From assembly GCA_963693635.1 (NCBI GenBank), contig CAVOBC010000144.1, positions 1-10,761 on the forward strand: 10,761 nt of DNA. The letters run 5' to 3'. The stretch is from CAVOBC01 sp963693635. Its GTDB lineage: Bacteria > Pseudomonadota > Gammaproteobacteria > Pseudomonadales > Azotimanducaceae. The notes under the pieces were generated by a model. That model was not told the origin of the DNA. It searched no databases and worked only from the letters and a program-made list of their open reading frames with translations. How positions within the stretch are numbered: position 1 is the stretch's first letter; each line of letters opens with the position of its first letter. Shown here piece after piece: positions 4,464-10,761 of the stretch. A program made the position numbers and the translations under genes.

Positions 4464-6229
4464 AGCTGCGGACCATGGAATTCGACGCCATCATCATCGG
4501 TGGCGGCGGGGCGGGCATGCGCGCAGCGCTGCAACTCGCCGAGTCAGGGCGCAAGACCGCCTGCCTTTCGAAGGTATTCCCGACGCGCTCGCACACGGTT
4601 TCCGCCCAGGGCGGTATTACCTGCGCAATCGCCAGCGACGATCCAGATGACGACTGGCGCTGGCACATGTACGACACCGTCAAGGGCTCTGACTATATCG
4701 GCGATCAGGATGCGATCGAGTACATGTGCAGTGTTGGGCCCAAGGCCGTATTCGAACTCGAACACATGGGTCTGCCTTTTTCCCGAACCGAGAGTGGACG
4801 GATTTACCAGCGCCCCTTCGGCGGCCAATCCAAGGACTTCGGCAAGGGCGGCCAGGCGGCGCGAACCTGCGCGGCCGCAGACCGGACCGGCCACGCGTTG
4901 TTGCACACGTTATATCAGGGCAATCTCAAAGCGGGCGCAGTCTTTCTCAGCGAGTGGTATGCAACAGATCTTGTTACCAATCAGAACGGAGCAGTCGTCG
5001 GTGTCATCGCCATTTGCATGGAAACCGGCGAGGTCTGTTACGTAAATTCACGCGCCACCGTGCTCGCGACTGGCGGGGCAGGGCGGATCTTCCAAAGCAC
5101 GACCAATGCACTGGTGAACACTGGCGACGGTGTCGGCATGGCGTTGCGCAAAGGCTATCCGGTGCAAGACATCGAGATGTGGCAGTTCCATCCGACCGGC
5201 ATTGCCGGTGCCGGGGTTCTCGTCACCGAAGGCTGCCGGGGCGAAGGGGGTTACCTGATCAATAAAGATGGCGAGCGCTTCATGGAACGGTACGCGCCAA
5301 CCGCAAAGGATCTCGCGGGACGCGACGTCGTCGCGCGCAGCATGATTCATGAAATACTCGAAGGGCGCGGTGCGGGCGAGGCGGGCGACCATGTGTTGCT
5401 CAAACTGGACCACCTGGGCGAAGAGATTCTACATTCACGCCTGCCGGGGATCGTCGAACTGTCAAAAACGTTTGCCCATGTCGATCCAGTCGTTGAACCT
5501 ATTCCCGTGGTACCAACCTGCCATTACATGATGGGCGGCATACCCACTAACATTCACGGACAAGCGCTCACGCTTGATGCGGCCGGCCAAGATCAGGTCA
5601 TCGATGGTTTGTACGCCATTGGCGAGGTCGCTTGCGTATCAGTCCACGGTGCCAACCGGCTCGGCGGGAATTCGCTGCTTGACCTCGTCGTGTTCGGGCG
5701 TGCCGCGGGACTACATATCATCGACGCCCTCAACCAGGGACTGGACGCTGGCGAAGCTTCCGCGTCTGACCTCGATCAGGCCTTCGCCCGCTTCGAGCGT
5801 TGGGAGTCATCCAGCGATGGCGAAAGTGTGGCGAGCCTGAAGGGGGAACTGCAGCAGTGTATGCAGCTCAACTTCGGGGTCTTTCGCAAGGAAGAGACGA
5901 TGCTTGCCGGCATCGAGAAACTCGCGGACCTGCGCACGCGCATCAGCACTGCGTCGCTGACGGACAAAAGCAACGCATTCAATACCGCCCGCATCGAAGC
6001 TCTCGAACTGGACAACTTGCTGGAAGTCGCCGAGGCGACGGCCATTGCCGCCGAGGAACGCAAGGAAAGTCGCGGTGCCCACGCACGGGATGACTACCTG
6101 GACCGGGACGACGACAACTGGCTGGTGCATTCGATTTACGAGCCAGAAACACGTTCGGTCCGCAAACGCCCAGTCAACTTTTCGCCGAAGACGGTGGACA
6201 CGTTTGAACCCACCGTTAGGCGGTATTGA
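4460..6229 (+). CDS. sdhA: Succinate dehydrogenase flavoprotein subunit SdhA
   Basis: A 589-residue flavoprotein (E. coli 588) that oxidises succinate to fumarate on the cytoplasmic face of complex II. An FAD dinucleotide fold opens the protein (IIIGGGGAGM, 11-20) and His45 in RSHTVSAQGG is the covalent FAD attachment site, same number as in E. coli. Substrate and catalytic residues are present: His244 (QFHPTG), Thr256-Glu257, Arg288 (LAGRDVVARS, the proton-shuttle Arg286 of E. coli), His355 (TCHYMMGG) and Arg400 (HGANRLGGNS). The C-terminal helical and tail domains include SRGAHARDDY and DRDDDNWLVHS. Start: ATG 4460 has GGGGGGA at 4447-4453, 6 nt upstream, and matches the E. coli N-terminus (MKL...EFDA); an in-frame TTG at 4427 would add 11 residues inside sdhD and is rejected. 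sdhB follows after 96 bp. Confidence 0.99.
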   Translation: MKLRTMEFDAIIIGGGGAGMRAALQLAESGRKTACLSKVFPTRSHTVSAQGGITCAIASDDPDDDWRWHMYDTVKGSDYIGDQDAIEYMCSVGPKAVFELEHMGLPFSRTESGRIYQRPFGGQSKDFGKGGQAARTCAAADRTGHALLHTLYQGNLKAGAVFLSEWYATDLVTNQNGAVVGVIAICMETGEVCYVNSRATVLATGGAGRIFQSTTNALVNTGDGVGMALRKGYPVQDIEMWQFHPTGIAGAGVLVTEGCRGEGGYLINKDGERFMERYAPTAKDLAGRDVVARSMIHEILEGRGAGEAGDHVLLKLDHLGEEILHSRLPGIVELSKTFAHVDPVVEPIPVVPTCHYMMGGIPTNIHGQALTLDAAGQDQVIDGLYAIGEVACVSVHGANRLGGNSLLDLVVFGRAAGLHIIDALNQGLDAGEASASDLDQAFARFERWESSSDGESVASLKGELQQCMQLNFGVFRKEETMLAGIEKLADLRTRISTASLTDKSNAFNTARIEALELDNLLEVAEATAIAAEERKESRGAHARDDYLDRDDDNWLVHSIYEPETRSVRKRPVNFSPKTVDTFEPTVRRY

Positions 6230-6325
6230 CAGGAACCGGCAACCCACGTTCGCTTTGACGCGGACATAGATCGGCCCCGTTAGTTCAACCACAAATCGAT
6301 TCGACGAGAAAAGGCCCAAGGAACT

Positions 6326-7030
6326 ATGCAAGTCAGCATTTACCGATACGACCCGGACAAGGACGTGGCGCCCTACACCCAGCACTTCGAGGTCGACATC
6401 CCCGAGGGACGTGACCTCATGGTCCTCGACGTTCTGGCGCTCGTCAAAGAGCAGGACCCGTCGATCTCGTACCGCCGGTCCTGTCGCGAGGGCGTGTGCG
6501 GGTCCGACGGCCTCAACATGAACAAGAAAAACGGCCTTGCGTGCATCACGCCCATCTCGGAGGTCGCACCCCGGGGCAAACTCGAGATCAGGCCGCTGCC
6601 TGGATTGCCAGTAATCCGCGACCTGGTCGTCGACATGAGCCAGTTCTACAAACAATACGAGAAGGTTCAGCCCTTTCTCATGAACAACGAACCGGCACCG
6701 ACCCAGGAGCGACTGCAAAGCCCTGAGGAGCGAGAAAAACTCGACGGTCTTTACGAGTGCATCCTGTGTGCATGCTGTTCAACGTCTTGTCCCAGCTTCT
6801 GGTGGAATCCCGACAAGTTCATTGGGCCGGCCGGTCTGCTGCAGGCCTATCGGTTTCTCGCCGACAGTCGTGATACGGCGACCGACGAACGCCTTGCTAA
6901 TCTTGAGGATCCCTTCAGTGTGTTTCGCTGCCGCGGCATCATGAACTGCGTCAGCGTTTGTCCACGCGGACTCAATCCAACGCGTGCTATCGGGCATATC
7001 CGCAAGATGCTCCTCGACCGCGCCATCTGA
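6326..7030 (+). CDS. sdhB: Succinate dehydrogenase iron-sulfur subunit SdhB
   Basis: A 234-residue iron-sulfur protein that carries electrons from the SdhA flavin to quinone. The N-terminal ferredoxin domain binds [2Fe-2S] through Cys53, Cys58, Asp61 and Cys73 (SCREGVCGSDG...LAC, with the Asp ligand as in E. coli). The C-terminal domain binds [4Fe-4S] (Cys145, 148, 151, 212) and [3Fe-4S] (Cys155, 202, 208). Trp160 corresponds to the quinone-site Trp164 of E. coli. The residue after Cys202 is Arg203 (RCRGIMNC), where E. coli and mitochondrial enzymes have His. The ATG at 6326 has AAGGA only 3 nt upstream (6318-6322), a short spacing. The 96-bp gap behind sdhA contains an AATCGATT palindrome (6294-6301) but no clear promoter. 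Confidence 0.99.
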   Translation: MQVSIYRYDPDKDVAPYTQHFEVDIPEGRDLMVLDVLALVKEQDPSISYRRSCREGVCGSDGLNMNKKNGLACITPISEVAPRGKLEIRPLPGLPVIRDLVVDMSQFYKQYEKVQPFLMNNEPAPTQERLQSPEEREKLDGLYECILCACCSTSCPSFWWNPDKFIGPAGLLQAYRFLADSRDTATDERLANLEDPFSVFRCRGIMNCVSVCPRGLNPTRAIGHIRKMLLDRAI

Positions 7031-7036
7031 GGCCAG

Positions 7037-7101
7037 ATTCGGCCGCGACTGGGCACTTGGCACTTGGCAAGGGTGCCCTGTGTTAGAGTTTGCGGCCGAA
7101 T
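7037..7101 (+). promoter_or_regulatory. Nested inverted repeats in the sdhB-sucA gap (structured RNA or control element)
   Basis: A perfect 10-bp inverted repeat, attcggccgc (7037-7046) and gcggccgaat (7092-7101), can be extended inward as RNA by a G-U and an A-U pair to 12 pairs. Inside it gggcac (7051-7056) pairs with gtgccc (7073-7078). The word cacttgg is repeated in tandem (7054-7060, 7061-7067), so the second copy (ggcac, 7059-7063) can compete for the same partner, giving two alternative inner hairpins. No T-run follows, so a simple intrinsic terminator is unlikely. It starts 7 nt after the sdhB stop and ends 22 nt before the sucA ribosome binding site. Plausible roles are processing, 3' protection of sdh mRNA, or control of sucA translation. 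Confidence 0.55.
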
Positions 7102-7123
7102 AGCGTACGCGTAACGGCGTAAT

Positions 7124-7127
7124 GAGG
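7124..7127 (+). promoter_or_regulatory. Ribosome binding site bearing on the sucA start
   Basis: GAGG at 7124-7127 is 8 nt before TTG 7136, an ideal spacing, but only 2 nt before GTG 7130, which is too close for normal initiation. An ATG at 7151 has no good site upstream. This favours TTG 7136. Just upstream is a run of three gcgta words (7103-7122). Confidence 0.5.
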
Positions 7128-7135
7128 CGGTGTCA

Positions 7136-9979
7136 TTGCAAGAGCAAAGCATGGAGCAGTTGTGGCGCAGCGGCCACATCTCAGGCGGCAACGCCGCGTA
7201 CGTTGAAGACTTGTATGAGCGATTTCTCGCGGACCCCAATGACCTGCCCGACGAGTGGCGGAGCTACTTTGAAACACTGCCGCGAGTCGAGGGGACCGTC
7301 GCCACAGATCTGTCGCACGCGACCATCCGCGATCACTTCCTGCTCCTGTCCAAGAATCAGTCGCGCGTTACCCCCGTTTCAGCCAGCAGCGTCAGCGCCG
7401 ACTTTGAACGCAAGCAGTTTGCCGCCGGCGAACTGATCGCAGCGTATCGACGCCGCGGACATCTGATTGCGAATCTCGATCCTCTTGGCATGCAGGAGAA
7501 AGCTTCGGCGGTGGAACTCGATCTCGCTTACCACGGCTTGTCCCGCGCGGACCTGGATACGCGGTTCCAAACCGGATCCCTTTTCTTTGGCAACCATGAA
7601 GCAACGCTTAAGGACATCATCGCGCTCCTTGAGGACACCTATTGCGGGTCCGTGGCATCGGAATACTCACATACCGACCAGGTAGAGCAGAGTTGGGTCC
7701 AACAACGTCTCGAATCCGTTCGTTGCCAACCTGCCTTCTCGAATGGGGTCAAGCGTCGTCTGCTGGATCGATTGGTCGCTGCCGAGGGTCTGGAAAGCTA
7801 TCTTGGGCGCAAGTACCCCGGAACCAAGCGGTTTGGTCTGGAGGGTGGGGAGAGCTTTATCCCGTGCCTCGCCGAGTTGATCCATCGGGCGGGGGCGGCG
7901 GGAGTTGCCGAGACGGTCATCGGCATGGCTCACCGCGGCCGGATTAACGTACTCGTTAACCTTCTGGGCAAACAACCAGCGGATTTGTTCGATGAGTTCG
8001 AGGGCCGCTATCAGCCTGGCACGGGTTCGGGCGACGTGAAGTACCATCAGGGTTATTCGTCGAATCTGATGACACCGGGCGGCGAGATGCACCTCGCCCT
8101 CGGGTTCAATCCATCCCACCTTGAGATTGGCGCACCGGTCATCGTCGGTTCGGTGCGCGCCCGGATGGACCGGCGCGGTGACGCGCCTGGTGACAAAGTC
8201 CTTGCCATCAATATCCACGGCGACGCGGCTTTTTCGGGGCAGGGGGTCGTCATGGAGACCTTCCAGATGTCCCAGACCCGGGGCTTCTATACCGGCGGTA
8301 CCATCCACGTCATCATCAACAACCAGATCGGTTACACCGTTAGCAAGCGCGAGGACGCGCGGTCGACGCGCTACTGCACCGAGGTCGCCAAGATGGTGCA
8401 GGCACCGATCTTTCACGTCAACGGCGATGATCCGGAGGCCGTGTTGTTCGTTGCACAGGTTGCTCTCGACTACCGCATGGAGTTCAAGAAGGACGTCGTC
8501 ATCGACCTCGTCTGTTATCGGCGCCGCGGCCACAACGAAGGTGACGAACCGGCAATTACCCAACCCCTCATGTATGACCAGATCCGGCGCCATCCGACCA
8601 CATTGACACTCTTCGCAGAGCGATTGGTTGAATCGGGAGTCGTGACAAAATCTGACCTGGAACGTCGAATCGGCGCTTACCGGGATGATCTCGACGCTGG
8701 CGCAGCGGTTGCCTGGGACTATCTGAAAGAGCCAGACACATCGATGTACATGAACTGGGCGCCGTACCTCGGCCACGACTGGGACTTGCCCCATGACACC
8801 CGCGTGGACTTGAAGAAGTTCCAGCTGGTCGCCAACCAGTTAACCGAACTTCCAGAGAATTTTGTCCTGCAAAGGCAGGTGTCAAAGATCATGGAGGACC
8901 GGCGCAAGATGACGGCGGGCGCCATGCCAATCAATTGGGGCTACGCCGAGGTGATGGCCTATGCCACCCTCATTGCGGAAGGTTACGGGGTCAGACTGAC
9001 GGGCCAGGATGTCGGGCGCGGCACCTTCTCACACCGGCATGCGATCGTGCACGACCAAAAAGGGGGAAGCGCATACGCGCCAATCTCATCGCTGCAAAAT
9101 CCGGACACCCGATTCGACCTCTACGACTCGCTCTTGTCCGAAGAAGCAGTTCTTGCCTTTGAGTACGGCTACTCGCAAACCAGTCCGGACATCCTGATCG
9201 TGTGGGAAGCCCAGTTCGGTGACTTTGCCAACGGTGCCCAGGTCGTCATCGATCAGTTCATTGCGAGCGGCGAGCACAAATGGAGCCGCCTCAGCGGCCT
9301 CACGATGCTGCTCCCCCACGGCTATGAAGGCGCTGGCCCCGAACATTCGTCCGCGCGACTGGAGCGGTACCTGCAGCTCTGTGCTGAACACAACATTCAA
9401 GTCTGCGTCCCTACCACCCCGTCGCAAATATTCCACCTGCTGCGGCGCCAGGCCATTCGCCCCCTCCGGCGTCCGCTCATCGTCATGACGCCGAAGAGTC
9501 TGTTGCGTCACAAGGAGGCCATTTCGACGCTGGAAGACCTCGCCGAGGGGCATTTCCAGAATGTCATTCCAGAGCAGGAAGACCTAGCGGCACCTGCGGT
9601 AACGCGTGTCGTCTTCTGCGCGGGCAAGGTCTACTACGACCTCGCTGCTGCGCGCAGTGAAGCCGATGCCGGAGACATAGCAATCGTCCGGATTGAGCAA
9701 CTCTACCCATTCCCGGAAGACGAGATGCTGGCGGCACTCGCGTCTTTCCCCAACTGCAAGACAACCGTGTGGTGCCAGGAAGAGCCCATGAATCAAGGTG
9801 CCTGGTACAGCAGCCAGCACCACATGCGTCGCGTGCTAAACCGATTCAATCAGGGCATGTACCTGCACTACGCGGGGCGGGAATCATCGGCCGCCGCGGC
9901 CGCAGGCTACATGCAGGCGCACGTGCGCCAGCAGGAGCAATTGGTCCAGGATGCACTTTTTAGTCAGCAGGAAGATTGA
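7136..9979 (+). CDS. sucA: 2-oxoglutarate dehydrogenase E1 component (thiamine diphosphate dependent)
   Basis: A 947-residue E1 (E. coli 933) that decarboxylates 2-oxoglutarate and transfers the succinyl group to the lipoyl arm of SucB. The order is complete: N-terminal helix that docks to the complex (about 6-48, SGGNAAYVEDLYERFL), E1 dehydrogenase domain (about 200-520), transketolase-like pyrimidine-binding domain (about 595-790) and the C-terminal domain. Substrate histidines sit in GMAHRGR (His266) and KYHQGYSS (His304); FNPSHLE follows at 324-330. The thiamine/metal motif is GDAAFSGQG (362-370) with INNQ about 25 residues later. FSHRHA (631-636), WEAQFGDFANGAQ and GPEHSSARLERYLQL are typical of SucA. 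The start is uncertain between GTG 7130, TTG 7136 and ATG 7151; TTG is chosen on ribosome-site spacing. It follows sdhB after about 105 bp with a nested inverted repeat; sucB follows after 117 bp. Confidence 0.98.
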   Translation: MQEQSMEQLWRSGHISGGNAAYVEDLYERFLADPNDLPDEWRSYFETLPRVEGTVATDLSHATIRDHFLLLSKNQSRVTPVSASSVSADFERKQFAAGELIAAYRRRGHLIANLDPLGMQEKASAVELDLAYHGLSRADLDTRFQTGSLFFGNHEATLKDIIALLEDTYCGSVASEYSHTDQVEQSWVQQRLESVRCQPAFSNGVKRRLLDRLVAAEGLESYLGRKYPGTKRFGLEGGESFIPCLAELIHRAGAAGVAETVIGMAHRGRINVLVNLLGKQPADLFDEFEGRYQPGTGSGDVKYHQGYSSNLMTPGGEMHLALGFNPSHLEIGAPVIVGSVRARMDRRGDAPGDKVLAINIHGDAAFSGQGVVMETFQMSQTRGFYTGGTIHVIINNQIGYTVSKREDARSTRYCTEVAKMVQAPIFHVNGDDPEAVLFVAQVALDYRMEFKKDVVIDLVCYRRRGHNEGDEPAITQPLMYDQIRRHPTTLTLFAERLVESGVVTKSDLERRIGAYRDDLDAGAAVAWDYLKEPDTSMYMNWAPYLGHDWDLPHDTRVDLKKFQLVANQLTELPENFVLQRQVSKIMEDRRKMTAGAMPINWGYAEVMAYATLIAEGYGVRLTGQDVGRGTFSHRHAIVHDQKGGSAYAPISSLQNPDTRFDLYDSLLSEEAVLAFEYGYSQTSPDILIVWEAQFGDFANGAQVVIDQFIASGEHKWSRLSGLTMLLPHGYEGAGPEHSSARLERYLQLCAEHNIQVCVPTTPSQIFHLLRRQAIRPLRRPLIVMTPKSLLRHKEAISTLEDLAEGHFQNVIPEQEDLAAPAVTRVVFCAGKVYYDLAAARSEADAGDIAIVRIEQLYPFPEDEMLAALASFPNCKTTVWCQEEPMNQGAWYSSQHHMRRVLNRFNQGMYLHYAGRESSAAAAAGYMQAHVRQQEQLVQDALFSQQED

Positions 9980-9994
9980 CGGATTTCGAGCGGA

Positions 9995-10015
9995 CACCGA
10001 CCTCTTTGATCGGTG
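9995..10015 (+). repeat. Small hairpin in the sucA-sucB gap
   Basis: caccga (9995-10000) and tcggtg (10010-10015) form a 6-bp stem with a 9-nt loop, 15 nt after the sucA stop. No T-run follows. The 117-bp gap otherwise shows only a repeated ggactga word (10053-10059, 10079-10085) ahead of the sucB ribosome binding site. A processing or stability role is possible. Confidence 0.3.
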
Positions 10016-10096
10016 ATATTGGAGGGTCACGCGGGTTCGCTGGACAGAAATTGGACTGACTTACTGCACAGACAGGACGGACTGAAAGGAAGGGCC

Positions 10097-10761
10097 ATGA
10101 TTGAGATTAAGACACCTGAGTTCCCCGAATCGGTCGCCGACGGTGAGGTCGCGACCTGGCATGTCGAGGTGGGAGATCAGGTGACTCGGGACCAGACCCT
10201 GGTCGACATCGAAACCGACAAGGTTGTTCTGGACGTTGTTGCACCGGCAGACGGGACGATCACTGCGATCCTGAAAGCGGTTGGCGAGACCGTTCTGTCG
10301 GATGAAACCCTGGCGCATCTTGAAGAGGGCGTGGTCGCGACTGAAGCCGCATCGGCCGCAACGACAGACGACTCTGACACCAGCCGCGGAGGCGCGCTCG
10401 CCAGTCCATCGGCGCGCAAGCTTGCCGCCGAGAGCCAGTTGGACATTACGACGATTGTCGGTACCGGAAAGGACGGCCGGGTCAACAAGGAAGACGTTCT
10501 GAAGGCGATTGCTGCCGCTGAACGCCAGCCGAGCGCTACCCCGAAGCTGGACGCGACACCGGTAACTGCGCCGCCCATGCCCGGCGAGCGCATCGAACGC
10601 CGGGTGCCAATGACACGTTTGCGGGCGAGTGTTGCGCGCCGCCTGCACGAGGCCCAGCAGACCGCGGCCATGCTTACCACGTTCAACGAGGTGGACATGC
10701 AAGCCATCATGGACTTGCGCAGCAGGTACAAGGATGACTTCCAGAAAGCACACAACGGGAC
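10097..10761 (+). CDS. sucB: Dihydrolipoyllysine succinyltransferase (2-oxoglutarate dehydrogenase E2), 5' part
   Basis: The frame runs open from ATG 10097 to the window end (221 complete codons); SucB is normally about 400 residues, so about half is outside. It is the lipoyl-bearing core of 2-oxoglutarate dehydrogenase, passing the succinyl group from SucA to coenzyme A. Residues 1-77 form the lipoyl domain with the lipoylated Lys42 in ETDKVVLDV. An Ala/Thr/Asp-rich linker (about 78-100) leads to the peripheral-subunit-binding domain (about 101-138; LASPSARKLA and GTGKDGRVNKEDVL). After a Pro/Ala linker the catalytic acyltransferase domain begins near 168 (RVPMTRLRASVARRLHEAQ) with MLTTFNEVDM; its active-site His lies beyond the window. 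AAGGA at 10086-10090 is 6 nt upstream of the ATG. The lpd gene (E3) may follow. Confidence 0.98.
   Translation, partial: MIEIKTPEFPESVADGEVATWHVEVGDQVTRDQTLVDIETDKVVLDVVAPADGTITAILKAVGETVLSDETLAHLEEGVVATEAASAATTDDSDTSRGGALASPSARKLAAESQLDITTIVGTGKDGRVNKEDVLKAIAAAERQPSATPKLDATPVTAPPMPGERIERRVPMTRLRASVARRLHEAQQTAAMLTTFNEVDMQAIMDLRSRYKDDFQKAHNG

Noticed and set aside
6255..6285. Promoter for sdhB based on TTGACG at 6255
   Set aside because: No -10-like hexamer at 16-18 bp; sdhB is most simply transcribed with sdhA.
5807..6718. 303-codon minus-strand open frame across sdhA/sdhB
   Set aside because: Antisense to two well-conserved genes and crosses their boundary; no domain recognised.
7064..7086. 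Promoter for sucA based on TTGGCA in the sdhB-sucA gap
   Set aside because: The -35-like words are good but no acceptable -10 lies 16-18 bp downstream; the repeat is better explained as hairpin arms.
7667..8794. 375-codon open frame on the minus strand inside sucA
   Set aside because: Antisense shadow produced by GC-rich codon bias; the + frame is unmistakably SucA and the antisense translation resembles no family.
10061..10753. 230-codon minus-strand open frame at the window end
   Set aside because: Lies opposite sucB, whose lipoyl and binding domains are clear in the + frame.
1..10761. A hidden novel system, mobile element or CRISPR array
   Set aside because: All sizeable coding stretches are assigned to known families, base composition is even, and no spaced repeats, transposase or integrase features were seen.

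Overview
The window is a chromosomal stretch of a moderately GC-rich proteobacterium, most likely a gammaproteobacterium. Codon third positions are mostly G or C. The basis for the class is the layout, gltA facing away from sdhCDAB-sucAB, which is the arrangement of Escherichia coli and relatives, together with E. coli-like SdhC and SdhD membrane subunits and a hexameric-type citrate synthase. Nothing seen here fixes the genus. There are no tRNA or rRNA genes, insertion sequences, CRISPR arrays or phage genes.

Layout. 1-980 (+) is the 3' part of a gene for a CoxE-like von Willebrand A protein with an acidic tandem-repeat linker. It converges on a short gap (981-1054) holding a stem-loop. 1055-1576 (-) encodes a cytosolic cyclophilin-type peptidyl-prolyl isomerase, downstream of and probably cotranscribed with gltA (1625-2905, -), citrate synthase. 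2906-3573 is a 668-bp divergent control region with no convincing gene. It holds a plausible gltA promoter, several inverted and direct repeats, and no clear promoter for the sdh side. Then come sdhC (3574-3957), sdhD (4089-4463), sdhA (4460-6229), sdhB (6326-7030), sucA (7136-9979) and the 5' part of sucB (10097 to the window end), all on +.

Function. Citrate synthase makes citrate from oxaloacetate and acetyl-CoA. SucA (E1) and SucB (E2) are two of the three parts of 2-oxoglutarate dehydrogenase, which makes succinyl-CoA. SdhCDAB oxidises succinate to fumarate and passes the electrons to quinone in the membrane. Most of the oxidative TCA cycle is therefore encoded from one divergent control region. 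lpd and sucCD would be expected nearby but lie outside the window if present. Known catalytic and cofactor residues are intact in all complete enzymes.

What stands out is mainly non-coding. Genes that are tightly packed in E. coli are separated here by gaps of about 95-130 bp (except the sdhD/sdhA overlap). The sdhB-sucA gap contains a perfect 10-bp inverted repeat enclosing a second hairpin, and the gltA-sdhC region contains two perfect dyads close together. At least two genes start with TTG. I found no evidence of a novel defence, mobile or biosynthetic system; this is core metabolism with some unexplained regulatory architecture.
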